A stretch of 64,000 bases of DNA from Saprospiraceae bacterium (lineage in GTDB: Bacteria; Bacteroidota; Bacteroidia; Chitinophagales; Saprospiraceae). The notes below the pieces were generated by a model. It was not told the origin of the DNA. It saw only the letters and a list, made by a program, of their open reading frames with translations, and did no database searches. The DNA lies in NCBI GenBank assembly GCA_016717655.1, contig JADKFC010000014.1:62001-126000 (forward strand), in the 5' to 3' direction. Positions 39,581-48,214 of the stretch are shown piece by piece; position 1 is the first letter of the stretch; the number at the start of each line of letters is the position of its first letter. Both the position numbers and the translations under genes were made by a program.

Positions 39581-40401
39581 ATGGCAATCCCTGTAAAAAT
39601 TCAACCCAGACTCTCTGATGGATTAAAAAAATTTCAACCAATTCTTACACAAGCCCGAGCAAAAGATATCAATGAATCAGATACTGTTGTAATAATAACC
39701 GATATTCTTACTGATGTTTTTGGCTTTGAAAAGTATGGCGAGATTACTTCTGAATATGCTATAAAGAAAACCTTTGCGATCTCGCAATCAAAATTGATGG
39801 AAAACCAAGGTACCTAATAGAAGTAAAAGCAATTGGGATTGATTTAAAAACAGATCATATAAGACAGACAGTTGATTATGGATCAAACGCTGGTGTTGAT
39901 TGGGTCATTCTCACTAATGGTATACAATGGAAGGTTTACAAAATTATCTTCTCCAAACCAATTTCGAATGACTTAGTTTACGAATTCGATTTGTTAAAGC
40001 TTTCAAAGAAAAAGGATGAAGACTTAGAACTTCTTTTCATGGTAAGTAAGGAAAGTTTAAGTAAATCTACTCTTGAAGATTTCCACAATAAAAAGCAAAT
40101 TCTAAGTAAGTATTTTATTGGCAACTTAATATTATCAGAACCATTATAGGAATCTTTCTAAGAAAAAAAATTATTAGAAAATATCTCCAGAAATTAAAGT
40201 GGGAAGCAGAAAATATTGTAGAAGTGCTTTGAAAACGAGATTTTAAAAAGAGATCTCAGGAGGGAAAAGGCAATTGAGGCAAAAAGAAAATAGAAAAATA
40301 TTTTAAAACCAGGTGCCAAAACTCGACCAACAAAAGAGGACACCGCTGGGATAACTTGGATGCAAATTGAAAATGCTGTTCAAAATGACCGGGTTATATA
40401 G
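39581..40401 (+). pseudogene. Broken HsdR-N type nuclease-like gene
   Basis: MAIPVKIQPRLSDGLKKFQPIL, a hydrophobic VVIITDILTDVFGFEKY, then after a frameshift near 39790 CDLAIKIDGKPRYLIEVKAIG and VDWVILTNGIQWKVYKI. The IEVK motif is the PD-(D/E)XK site of type I restriction N-terminal domains. After LILSEPL* (near 40149) the rest is scattered over frames, with remnants resembling KVEAENIVEVL and a C-terminal GITWMQIENAVQNDR. A stand-alone nuclease-like protein of the sort seen in mobile elements; inactive now. Confidence 0.65.
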
Positions 40402-40409
40402 TTTAAATT

Positions 40410-40993
40410 TTTGTGTTTGTTTTATTAGTAATATTTATTGGTCATACCGGATACGAACAGTGTAAAATCTTTAAAAAAAAACTGACGAGTTTACTGGGAA
40501 GTTGACTATTAAATATGGGGACAAAGGAACTTTCAATTATAGTCTGAAGAAAGATAGTAAAAATTCAATTATGCTGGGCAGGGTTTCTTTTGTACAATTT
40601 ATTACTAGCTACTTCTTGAATTTTACAGTTGAGCATATAAAAAAATGCACTTTAACAAAAGGATCAATAGCAGAAATCAAATTTGATGATGGGGTCGTAT
40701 TGAATTTAAAGACAGCAAATTATGAAATATCTGAATTTTACTCTGATGGCAGGGCAGATGCTCATGAGTGGTGTGGGGTAATCAAAATAGATATTTAAAA
40801 AGAAGATTTACAGGAATTTAGTACCATACCATGTGATAAAATCAGGATTCATCTGAATGATGATCAATTTGGCACGACTGATGTAAAAGAAAAAGACAAA
40901 TTAATCAACTATTCAATATGTTTGCTAAAATGTGAAGAAAGCTTACCGACAAATTGGAAAGACTTGATTTCTCGAAAACTTTTAATAAGGTGA
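40410..40993 (+). pseudogene. Broken gene for an exported protein of unknown family
   Basis: A hydrophobic start (FVFVLLVIFIGHTGYEQCKIF) is followed by a frameshift, then KTDEFTGKLTIKYGDKGTFNYSLKK and 95 further open codons to a TAA at 40796. The frame continues past that stop (KEDLQEFSTIPCDKIRIHLNDD ... LLIR) to 40993, so the TAA is a nonsense change inside a longer gene. A signal peptide with a Cys (lipoprotein or secreted) is likely. No family recognised. Confidence 0.5.
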
Positions 40994-41295
40994 GAAATAT
41001 GCGTAAGCAAGATATAACAAATGATGCTCCAAATACGATTACAACTGATATTATAATTATTAATAATACAACAAAAGTCTGTCGAATAATCAAACCGAAG
41101 GCGATCAGAAAGAATGAATCAATTCCTCCATGGCAGCATTAAGAAGCCGAGGCTGAATTTGGTCTCCTTCATGACCAAATTGGCAATTTTTGTTATAACA
41201 GAAATAAAATATGATGAGAAATTTTCATAAAACAGAAAACTAATTTATTTTGGCACCTAGTTTGCTCATTAACTCTTATAAACCGGCGAATTTAT
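40994..41295. other. Island spacer without a supported gene
   Basis: Only short frames: one reads about 50 codons (RKQDITNDAPNTITTD) with no similarity I recognise. A/T-rich, possibly remnants of an earlier gene and the promoter of the ART-like set. Nothing else supported. Confidence 0.5.
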
Positions 41296-41833
41296 ATGGA
41301 TAGGAACTATATCATACACAGGAATCTAGAGAAGTTAAACTTTCTGAACCAATAATTGTTCTAAATCTAATGCATGGCTCGGAAATGGTTATTATTTCTG
41401 GTATTATATTGATGATGCTCACAAATGGGGTAAAACATCAAAAAGAAAAACAGGTAGGTATGAGATTTATAAAAGCAAAATAGAAGTTAATGATAAGGTT
41501 CTAGATACCGTATTTAATGAGGATCATTACAACTGGTGGGTTGGAATAATTGAGCAATATGCAAAAAAGTTCATTAAAAAATTCAATCTCAAACCCACTA
41601 TTGCAGATTTAAATCAATATATTAAAGAAAAAGCAAATATTTATGAAGATATTGATGCCGTCCAATTTCAGGATTTTAGCACTGATTCAACAGAATCTGT
41701 TATAAAACCAATACAAAATTTAAGAAATAATAAACTTCAACCTTTCGTTTATAGAAAAAGAATTCAAATAGCAGTATATAATTTAGAAATAATATCTACT
41801 TTTGCACTAGATTTCGAAGGCCAGGTAGATTAA
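41296..41833 (+). pseudogene. ADP-ribosyltransferase-like gene, broken
   Basis: First gene of a tight three-gene set. The N-terminus (YHTQESREVKLS in one frame) resembles the YHGT opening of ART-fold proteins. After a frameshift near 41355 the rest is open: SKSNAWLGNGYYFWYYIDDAHKWG, with the WLGNG-x-YFW block that follows the first motif in this group, then KTGRYEIYKSKIEV and VNDKVLDTVFNEDHYNWW, to a TAA at 41833. The intact form would be about 175 residues. Such proteins are often toxins modifying nucleic acids or proteins; here that is inference from pattern and context. Confidence 0.55.
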
Positions 41834-41851
41834 AACCAAATAAGAACTAAA

Positions 41852-42128
41852 ATGATTGATTTTGCCAGAATTGAAGAAAAGCTGGAAAAAGCTTTTGAGG
41901 CAGAAACTCCCGAAAGTTTTAAACAATGGCTTATGACACATAAGCTAAGATCAATATTAAGCGATTTAGAAATTAATTTTAGATCTTAGTATACCAATAG
42001 AATCGTTCAATATCACCTTAGAAAGCTTTCGGCAAAAACCATTTGTTAATGGTCATTTCAAAACCATAAACAATAATTCTCCATTGAGCACTGAAGTTAC
42101 TGAATCTGAATTTGATCAAGCAGCGTGA
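41852..42128 (+). pseudogene. Small acidic partner protein, broken (antitoxin-like position)
   Basis: Starts 18 bp after the ART-like gene and ends 1 bp before the SecB-like start. MIDFARIEEKLEKAFEAETPES and LRSILSDLEINF, then one frameshift near 41985, then LSIPIESFNITLESFRQKPF and STEVTESEFDQAA to TGA. About 91 residues if repaired. It is acidic and helical at its N-terminus. No family recognised; the position between a putative toxin and a SecB-like chaperone suggests an antitoxin (inference). Confidence 0.5.
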
Positions 42129-42129
42129 A

Positions 42130-42557
42130 ATGGAAACAACACTGCAAAATAAATTAGAATTTTTAGGAGTAGGGTTCCCAATGGTTGTATTTAGGTCTAC
42201 AGGCTTATATATCCCAAATGAACAACCAATAGAACTTGAAATCTCTCCAAAAGTGTTTTTTTTCTTTCCGGAATGACAATAGACAGTTTAAAATTGTTAT
42301 GGAAGTTAATTTAAATGTTGAAAACATTTTCAATCTTAGTTTATTAGCTATTGGAGAATTTAGGCACTCAGAAGCTATTGATGAAAAATGAAGCTAAATT
42401 TTGTCAACACAAACGCTCCTGCAGTTGTTTTTCCGTATGTAGATCTTTATATTTCAACATTAACTTTTATCTGGATCTCAGATATCAATAATTCTTCCTC
42501 CTCAAATTTTTAAGGGGCAACTAGAAGATCGCTGTCGATAAATTAAATAAGTTCTAA
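42130..42557 (+). pseudogene. SecB-like chaperone, broken
   Basis: METTLQNKLEFLGVGFPMVVF, IPNEQPIELEISPKVFF, then frames DNRQFKIVMEVNLNVENIFNLSLLAIGEF, LNFVNTNAPAVVFPYV and STLTF, ILPPQIFKGQLE match the SecB fold: two strands of an amphipathic beta-sheet followed by the NxxA-x-(I/V)-x-FPYVR region of SecB. About four lesions. The corrected end (EIAVDKLNKF*) falls at 42557, converging on the integrase stop. SecB-like proteins next to toxin-antitoxin genes act as chaperones of the antitoxin in known TAC systems; here only the pattern is seen. Confidence 0.65.
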
Positions 42558-43730
42558 TATTTCTTATTCAATTTTGCTATAAACTCGAGCATAGCAGTAT
42601 CAAGGAGGACATCATTGCGCCTTAAATCGTCAACATACCCATCGGTAGTATTCATATCTGAATGCTCGAGCATGTACTTGATTCATTTAGTTGTAATTCC
42701 GCTTTGGTTGGCTAGATAAGCGAATGTGTGCCTGTCAACAATTGTGCTTAGATTCTTCTCACAATCTATCATTCCTGCCAGGATCTTCAATTGTATATTG
42801 ACGATAGCAGTCTTACTCTCAATCTGTTTTCTATACCTGTAATTGTCAGGATCGGCCGGTGAATGTATTTTCATCAACGGCATTACATAAACAGCATGTT
42901 TACCACTTTATTCTTTAATGATCTCCATGGCTGGCTCAACGATTGCAATATCCTTTGGCTTTTCGGTCTTTCTGGCCTGCCAATTTGGATCTGTGAGTGC
43001 TGTATAGTGAGCACATCCCCAATTCTTCTGCCTCGGAGATAGAGTGACAAAAGAAAATGTCCCTACCTAACTTTAGTTGGCCGTATGGGAGCGCCAAGTA
43101 TCTCAGTCGGATAAACTCATCCTTTGACAGCATTTCTTTTGTTGTAGGCCTTTAAGAAACCCTGTATCCGAATAATCTGAGATCCAACTGTATGTCTTTG
43201 GCAGCTTCGAAGGGAAGTCAGCAGCATGCTTATATTCTTACTTGCGGCGTTATTGGAGTTTTTCTCCTCAAGAAAAGCCCGGTATTTGTTAAGCCATTTA
43301 GTGGTGACCTGACTAAGCTTCACATCTGGAGAAAACTCGGTTTTTTTCTTAACGATGTTGTCATACTTCTCTTTGGCCACATGTTTTTTCTTCATGGCCA
43401 TTTTCTTTCCATAGCCTATTACTATGTAGACCAAGCTATATCCGTCAGTTGTTGCATCGAAAAGAAGTTCCCGGGTAAATTCCTGATTGTTTCTCACAGC
43501 TGTAATACAACGCCTCTCAACATCGTGGAGCTTGTAAGTAATCAACTCATTGTACTCCATATAGAGAGGATGAGCAGTCTTTACCCTCCCGTTTTTCTCA
43601 TCCCAGTATTTTTCTTCTTTGCTGAAAAGAACCTTCCGGATTGGCTTGTCTTATAGATCACCTGGATAGCAACCGGAAACGAACCATCAGAATATTTTTA
43701 CCGGTATAGAATTGCTTTAAAACGCTTAAA
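42554..43730 (-). pseudogene. Broken tyrosine recombinase (island integrase)
   Basis: Reading across frames from 43730: DGSFPVAIQVIYK, KYWDEKNGRVKTAHPLYMEYNEL, a core-binding part SQVTTKWLNKYRAFLEEKNS, then LSKDEFIRLRYLALPYGQLKLGRDIF and RGRRIGDVL (box I Arg), RHTFAYLANQSGITTK, and LEHSDMNTTDGYV with the nucleophile Tyr at about 42636. Several stops and frameshifts (at least five). It lies next to ssrA and points away from it, as expected for an element using ssrA as its att site. No longer functional as read. Confidence 0.8.
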
Positions 43731-43801
43731 CCATGGGTTTCTTGAGTCAGAAATATAAAAGTATTTTTAAGATTATAACTCTTTTAAACTCCAATAAGCT
43801 G

Positions 43802-43847
43802 CAAACAAAAAGGCGCAAAGACCTGATTAACAGAATTTTGCGCCTAT
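43802..43847 (-). terminator. Element-borne ssrA terminator
   Basis: AGGCGCAAA (43811-43819) pairs with TTTGCGCCT (43837-43845); a T run on the minus strand follows (complement of 43802-43810). 24 bp after the ssrA 3' end. Confidence 0.7.
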
Positions 43848-43870
43848 ATTGATTACCTAATTTCTTAGGA

Positions 43871-44234
43871 TGGTGGAGCTGGGGAGATTCGAACTCCCGT
43901 CCAGATGAAACAATCATAAGCTTTCTACATGTTTATCCTGTACTCAGTGTTTAGACTTTCGCTCAGCATACAGGCAGCGTCGCAATTGTCGATCCTCTGG
44001 ATCTTCGGAGTGTCATAGAGGCATTTGACCTACCTATCCTGAAGAGTTGAAAGCAGCCAGCTATGTATCAGGCGTCAAGCTGGGGGCTTAAAGGCTTTAT
44101 AATCCTAGATTACGCAGCCAATGCGAAGTTAGATTCGCCAGTTGTTGTTCGATCACCATTTGTTACGGAGTGAGCAATCCTGCTCCGACATGCTTACTTA
44201 CCATTGGCATTCCCTGTCGATACCAGTCAACCCC
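43871..44234 (-). ncRNA. ssrA: tmRNA (ssrA)
   Basis: 364 nt. The 5' end GGGGTTG pairs with the 3' CAGCTCC to form the acceptor stem; the T arm is GAGTTCGAATCTC; CCA is encoded (complement of 43871-43873). The resume frame contains codons for GESNFALAA followed by TAA (44110-44139), the Bacteroidota-type proteolysis tag. tmRNA rescues stalled ribosomes and tags proteins for degradation. The 3' end is the right boundary of the integrated island. Confidence 0.93.
43873..43884. repeat. Right att repeat inside ssrA
   Basis: GTGGAGCTGGGG, identical to 38296-38307; here part of the functional ssrA 3' end. Confidence 0.8.
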
Positions 44235-44302
44235 AATAGTATTAAAAACAATTCAATAACATGGAGGAGCATAAATTAGTTCCCCAGGTTTAAAGTTCTC
44301 TT

Positions 44303-45559
44303 TTAAGTTAATTCTCTGATGATTGGACAGGTCATACAGTGCGACCCTCCCCTAGCCCTGGACAACTCATTGCTCGGTATGGTAATGATTGTATTTTCCA
44401 GCTGGTGAATATTGATTGCCCCATCTTCTACTTTTTCAAGAAAGTCATAGGCTGTTATTACATTGTACCCGGCATTCTTAAAGGCTACTTCTGTCCTTGG
44501 ATTTCTGTCATACGTAATGGCCACCCCTGGTTTTACCGCAACCAGGTTACATCCATCGGTCCATTGTTCTCTTTCCTGATAAGGGCTTACTCCGTTTCCG
44601 GCAAAAATAAACCGCATGTCAGGATTGATCTCTGACCACATGAAGTTTTTGACACTGTCATACCCAGCGGTACTGCCATCTTTCCGATAAACCCTCACAT
44701 TACTGCTGTTTCCATCAAAAACGATGGGCTTAAAACAAACTGTGTCATTTTTATTGATGCGGGTAAACAAGGTATCAATGTGCATGTACGAACGATCATC
44801 AGGAATGTTGATCTGTACCACATTTTCAATAACTCCTCTGTCAAAAAGTACTTCTTTTAAAGAATGAATGGCGTGTTCTGTGGTTCGTTCACTACATCCT
44901 ATGAGCAGATAGCCTTCATTTAATATCATCACATCGCCCCCTTCCATGCTGACTGACTGTCCCATTCGGGAGGGAGGAAACGCGTTGAGGTCATTGAGAT
45001 TGATGACCTTTGACTGTGAATTAGTTTCTTTGAACAATGGATGGGCCGCAAAAATGAATCGAGTCAGCAGATTTTCTCTAAACCTGGCAGTCTTTGCAGC
45101 TTTGGTAATAATAACATGGTCATTGACGGCTACGGCAATATCTCTGGTAAAAATGAAATTGGGAATCGGGTCAAAATAAATGTGATCATCTTCCTGCAAA
45201 TATCCCGTTACCAAAACCTGAGTCAGGGTTTCATTGTCCATGGCTTTTAAGGCCTGGGCATCAGAATTGGGTAATTCCTCATAATGCACGGCACGGTTGA
45301 TCAGTTCTTCCCGCTTGTCAGCATCTGCATTGAGCGCTTCCAAAATTAGTTTTTCAGCTTCGTGGACATTGTCCTGGCCCACAAATTCATCCAAAACATC
45401 TGTAAATGTATCGTGTTCGTCCATCATTTGAGGGACATATACAATATCGTCAAAAAGCAGCTCTGTAGCTCTTTTGGGAGTAATGCGGGAAATACCCCGA
45501 TCTGGTCTGTGGACAATAACTTTTTTGAGTTTCCCTATTTCTGAGCTTACGCTTACCAT
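44303..45559 (-). CDS. arcA: Arginine deiminase
   Basis: 418 residues and intact. Converts arginine to citrulline and ammonia. Conserved blocks: FIFTRDIAVAV, SMEGGDVMIL (the Glu and Asp of the site), MHIDTLFT and the catalytic cysteine in GGSHCMTCPI near the C-terminus. It belongs to the amidinotransferase superfamily in the larger form found in Bacteroidota. The rest of an arc operon (otc, carbamate kinase) is not near, so it may serve catabolism or pH control alone. The TAnnTTTG element at 45681 belongs to the divergent gene. Confidence 0.9.
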   Translation of the reverse strand: MVSVSSEIGKLKKVIVHRPDRGISRITPKRATELLFDDIVYVPQMMDEHDTFTDVLDEFVGQDNVHEAEKLILEALNADADKREELINRAVHYEELPNSDAQALKAMDNETLTQVLVTGYLQEDDHIYFDPIPNFIFTRDIAVAVNDHVIITKAAKTARFRENLLTRFIFAAHPLFKETNSQSKVINLNDLNAFPPSRMGQSVSMEGGDVMILNEGYLLIGCSERTTEHAIHSLKEVLFDRGVIENVVQINIPDDRSYMHIDTLFTRINKNDTVCFKPIVFDGNSSNVRVYRKDGSTAGYDSVKNFMWSEINPDMRFIFAGNGVSPYQEREQWTDGCNLVAVKPGVAITYDRNPRTEVAFKNAGYNVITAYDFLEKVEDGAINIHQLENTIITIPSNELSRARGGSHCMTCPIIRELT

Positions 45560-45680
45560 AGCTAATAATTTGGCCCAAAGGTAAGGCTATTTTTTTTGCC
45601 GAACAATCTGCTAAGCGAAAACTTAGCCCCCTCTCCCTCCAAACAAAGTGGCGATTTTCGCCTTATGTGGCAATAATCCT

Positions 45681-45688
45681 TATCTTTG
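45681..45688 (+). promoter_or_regulatory. -7 element for the DUF2911 gene
   Basis: TATCTTTG (TAnnTTTG), 15 bp before the ATG at 45704, with TTTTCG (45655-45660) 20 bases upstream as a -33-like element. Confidence 0.6.
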
Positions 45689-45703
45689 AATAAAAAAAAG
45701 AAG

Positions 45704-46555
45704 ATGAAATTATTTCCAGTTTTAGCAGTATTCGCCCTCCTGATCAGTCTGACCAATGCTTCGGCACAAATCAACACTCCTGCCGCCAGTCCCTCAGCAA
45801 CTGTCAGCCAGGTCATTGGTTTGTCTAAAGTTACAGTAGAATATAGCAGACCCATGTTGAAGGGCAGGCAAATGGTAGGTAGCAAATTAATACCCTATGG
45901 CCAAATCTGGAGGACCGGCGCGAACAAAATTACCAATCTTACCCTGAGCCATGATATGGCCATAGAAGGAAAGTCAATAAAGGCAGGTACTTATGGACTA
46001 GTAACCGTACCCGGTGAGAAAAAATGGACGATAGTTTTGTCTAAGAACGCAAATCAATGGGGTACTTATAATTATAAATCGGAAGAAGACCTCATGAGAT
46101 TTGATGTGGAGGCGGGTAAAACCAATGCTACCGTTGAACAGTTTTCTTTTTCATTTGTGACCCTTACACCAGCCTCTGCTCATTTGATCATGCAGTGGGA
46201 AAACACCGAAATTAAAATGCGCTTAAGCCATGATGCTGAGGCAGGCATTCTAAAAGAAATTGATGAAAAAACATCAGCGGCAGAAGTAACATCTGAAACC
46301 TATTATGATGCTGCCAACTACTATTTTGAACACGACAAAGACCTCGATAAGGCTTATGCATGGGCCAACAAATTGGTGGAAATGGATAAAAAATACTGGA
46401 CTTATTATGTGAGGGCAAAGATTGCTGCCAAATTGGGCAAGTGTGATGTTGCGCTGGCTGATGCACAAGCAGGTTTGGTAGACGCCACTAAAGACAACGA
46501 TCAGTCTTATGTGGAAAACCTACAACGCATCATTCAACAGTGCAGCGGTAAATAA
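45704..46555 (+). CDS. Exported DUF2911 protein with C-terminal TPR-like helices
   Basis: 283 residues from the ATG at 45704; signal peptide MKLFPVLAVFALLISLTNASAQ. INTPAASPSATVSQVIGLSKVTVEYSRPM, YGQIWRTGANKITNLTLSHDM and GTYGLVTVPGEKKWTIVLS are the DUF2911 signature, a beta-rich periplasmic domain common in Bacteroidota and of unknown function. The last ~80 residues (YYDAANYYFEHDKDLDKAYAWANKLVEMD) form TPR-like helices. The carboxyltransferase gene starts 24 bp later. Confidence 0.85.
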   Translation: MKLFPVLAVFALLISLTNASAQINTPAASPSATVSQVIGLSKVTVEYSRPMLKGRQMVGSKLIPYGQIWRTGANKITNLTLSHDMAIEGKSIKAGTYGLVTVPGEKKWTIVLSKNANQWGTYNYKSEEDLMRFDVEAGKTNATVEQFSFSFVTLTPASAHLIMQWENTEIKMRLSHDAEAGILKEIDEKTSAAEVTSETYYDAANYYFEHDKDLDKAYAWANKLVEMDKKYWTYYVRAKIAAKLGKCDVALADAQAGLVDATKDNDQSYVENLQRIIQQCSGK

Positions 46556-46578
46556 TTTTTTCAGCTCAATCCATCAAT

Positions 46579-48210
46579 ATGTCGCAAGATCTGACCTATA
46601 ATCAGAATGAAGATTTTATGGGCCAGTTAATTGCCCAGGTTAATTACAAGTTGGCTACCATCAGTGAGGGTGGAGGAAAGTCACGGATAACCAAACAACA
46701 CGAAGCCGGCAAGCTGACGGCTAGAGAACGAATTGCCTATTTATTGGACAAAGACAGTCAGCAATTTGAAATGGGAGCATTTGCTGCCTATGGTATGTAT
46801 GCAGAAGAAGGTGGTTGCCCTGCGGCAGGGGTTGTTTGCGTTTTGGGTTATATACAAAACCGGATCTGTATGGTAGTGGCCAATGATGCCACTGTCAAAG
46901 CGGGCGCCTGGTTTCCGATGGCCGGCAAAAAAAACCTGAGAGCTCAGGAAATTGCCATGGAAAACCACATTCCTATTATCTACCTTGTAGACAGTGCAGG
47001 AGTCTACCTGCCTATGCAGGACGAAATTTTTCCGGACAAAGAACATTTTGGCAGAATATTCAGGAACAACGCTGTGATTAGCAGCAAAGGGATTGTACAA
47101 ATTGCAGCAGTTATGGGCTCATGTGTAGCAGGTGGTGCTTATCTGCCTATTATGTCAGACGAAGCACTGATCGTTGAAGGCACCGCTTCTATCTTTTTGG
47201 CAGGTCCCTACCTGGTCAAAGCCGCCATTGGAGAAGACGTGGATCAGGAAACCCTGGGAGGTGCCAAAACCCATTGTGAAATCAGTGGAGTTACCGATTA
47301 CCGGATGAAAGATGATAAAGCCTGTCTCGATAAGATCAGAGAAATCATGGGCAAAATTGGTCACCAGCCCAAATCAGGTATCGATCGAATCAAAGCATTA
47401 CCCCCTACTCGTGACACCAAAGACCTTACCGGCATTTTTCCATCAGCTGTCAACAAGCCTTACGATGTAAAAGATATTGTCAACTGTATTGTTGATTGCG
47501 ACAGCATAGTGGAATACAAAGAAGACTACGGCAAAACCATTTACTGTGCCTATGCCAGGGTGGATGGCTGGTCGGTTGGAATTGTAGCCAACCAAAGACT
47601 GGTTACCAAAAACGGGAAAGGAGAAATGCAGTTTGGAGGTGTCATTTACAGCGACTCTGCTGATAAGGCCTGCCGATTTATTTTGAATTGTAATCAGAAA
47701 AAAATTCCACTGGTCTTTCTCCACGATGTGACCGGATTTATGGTTGGAAAAAAATCAGAACACGGCGGCATTATAAAAGATGGAGCAAAAATGGTCAATG
47801 CAGTGGCCAATAGTACCGTACCAAAATTTTCGGTGGTTATTGGCAACTCTTATGGAGCAGGTAATTATGCCATGTGTGGTAAGGCTTATGATCCCCGATT
47901 GATAGTAGCCTGGCCTACTGCAAAAATTGCCGTAATGGGGGGAGCACAGGCAGCAAAAGTATTGACTCAGATACAGGTGAGTGCTTTAAAAGCAAAAGGA
48001 CATGCCCCTGACCCCAAAGCAGAATTAGCCCTATATGATGAAATTAAAAATAGATACGACGAACAGACAACACCCTATTATGCTGCATCCCGTTTGTGGG
48101 TGGATGCCATTATAGATCCAAGAGCCACCAGGCAGTTCATTTCAATGGGAATCACCATGGCAGATCACGCTCAAATTGAAAAATTCAATCGGTGCGTGAC
48201 CCAAACCTAG
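46579..48210 (+). CDS. Acyl-CoA carboxylase, carboxyltransferase (beta) subunit
   Basis: 543 residues, intact. Carboxyltransferase of a biotin-dependent acyl-CoA carboxylase (propionyl- or methylcrotonyl-CoA type). GGGKSRITKQHEAGKLTARERIAYLLD at the start, VVANDATVKAGAWFPMAGKKNLRAQEIA, VYLPMQDEIFPDKEHFGRIFRN, and the second-half GNSYGAGNYAMCGKAYDP oxyanion region are family hallmarks. The alpha (biotin carboxylase) subunit is absent here. Substrate cannot be fixed; MCC-like beta chains often read as this one does. Confidence 0.88.
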   Translation: MSQDLTYNQNEDFMGQLIAQVNYKLATISEGGGKSRITKQHEAGKLTARERIAYLLDKDSQQFEMGAFAAYGMYAEEGGCPAAGVVCVLGYIQNRICMVVANDATVKAGAWFPMAGKKNLRAQEIAMENHIPIIYLVDSAGVYLPMQDEIFPDKEHFGRIFRNNAVISSKGIVQIAAVMGSCVAGGAYLPIMSDEALIVEGTASIFLAGPYLVKAAIGEDVDQETLGGAKTHCEISGVTDYRMKDDKACLDKIREIMGKIGHQPKSGIDRIKALPPTRDTKDLTGIFPSAVNKPYDVKDIVNCIVDCDSIVEYKEDYGKTIYCAYARVDGWSVGIVANQRLVTKNGKGEMQFGGVIYSDSADKACRFILNCNQKKIPLVFLHDVTGFMVGKKSEHGGIIKDGAKMVNAVANSTVPKFSVVIGNSYGAGNYAMCGKAYDPRLIVAWPTAKIAVMGGAQAAKVLTQIQVSALKAKGHAPDPKAELALYDEIKNRYDEQTTPYYAASRLWVDAIIDPRATRQFISMGITMADHAQIEKFNRCVTQT

Positions 48211-48214
48211 TGTA

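Larger units (their letters stand above)
38296..43884. mobile_element. Decayed genomic island integrated at ssrA
   Basis: The 12-bp sequence GTGGAGCTGGGG, the last bases of the ssrA acceptor stem plus flank on the minus strand, occurs at both ends (38296-38307 and 43873-43884). Between them are a broken tyrosine integrase next to ssrA, a broken S24-type repressor, a broken HsdR-N nuclease, an ART-like/small/SecB-like set and fragments. The interior is more A/T-rich than the flanks. The left copy is followed by what looks like the original ssrA terminator. This is the classic arrangement of an integrative element using tmRNA as attB; the element-borne end restores ssrA with its own terminator. 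Confidence 0.85.

Noticed and set aside
43192..43656. Plus-strand ORF of 154 codons over the integrase
   Set aside because: Antisense of the broken integrase; the recognisable recombinase motifs are on the minus strand.
45562..45885. 107-codon minus-strand ORF
   Set aside because: Overlaps the signal peptide and start of the DUF2911 gene on the other strand; no supporting features.
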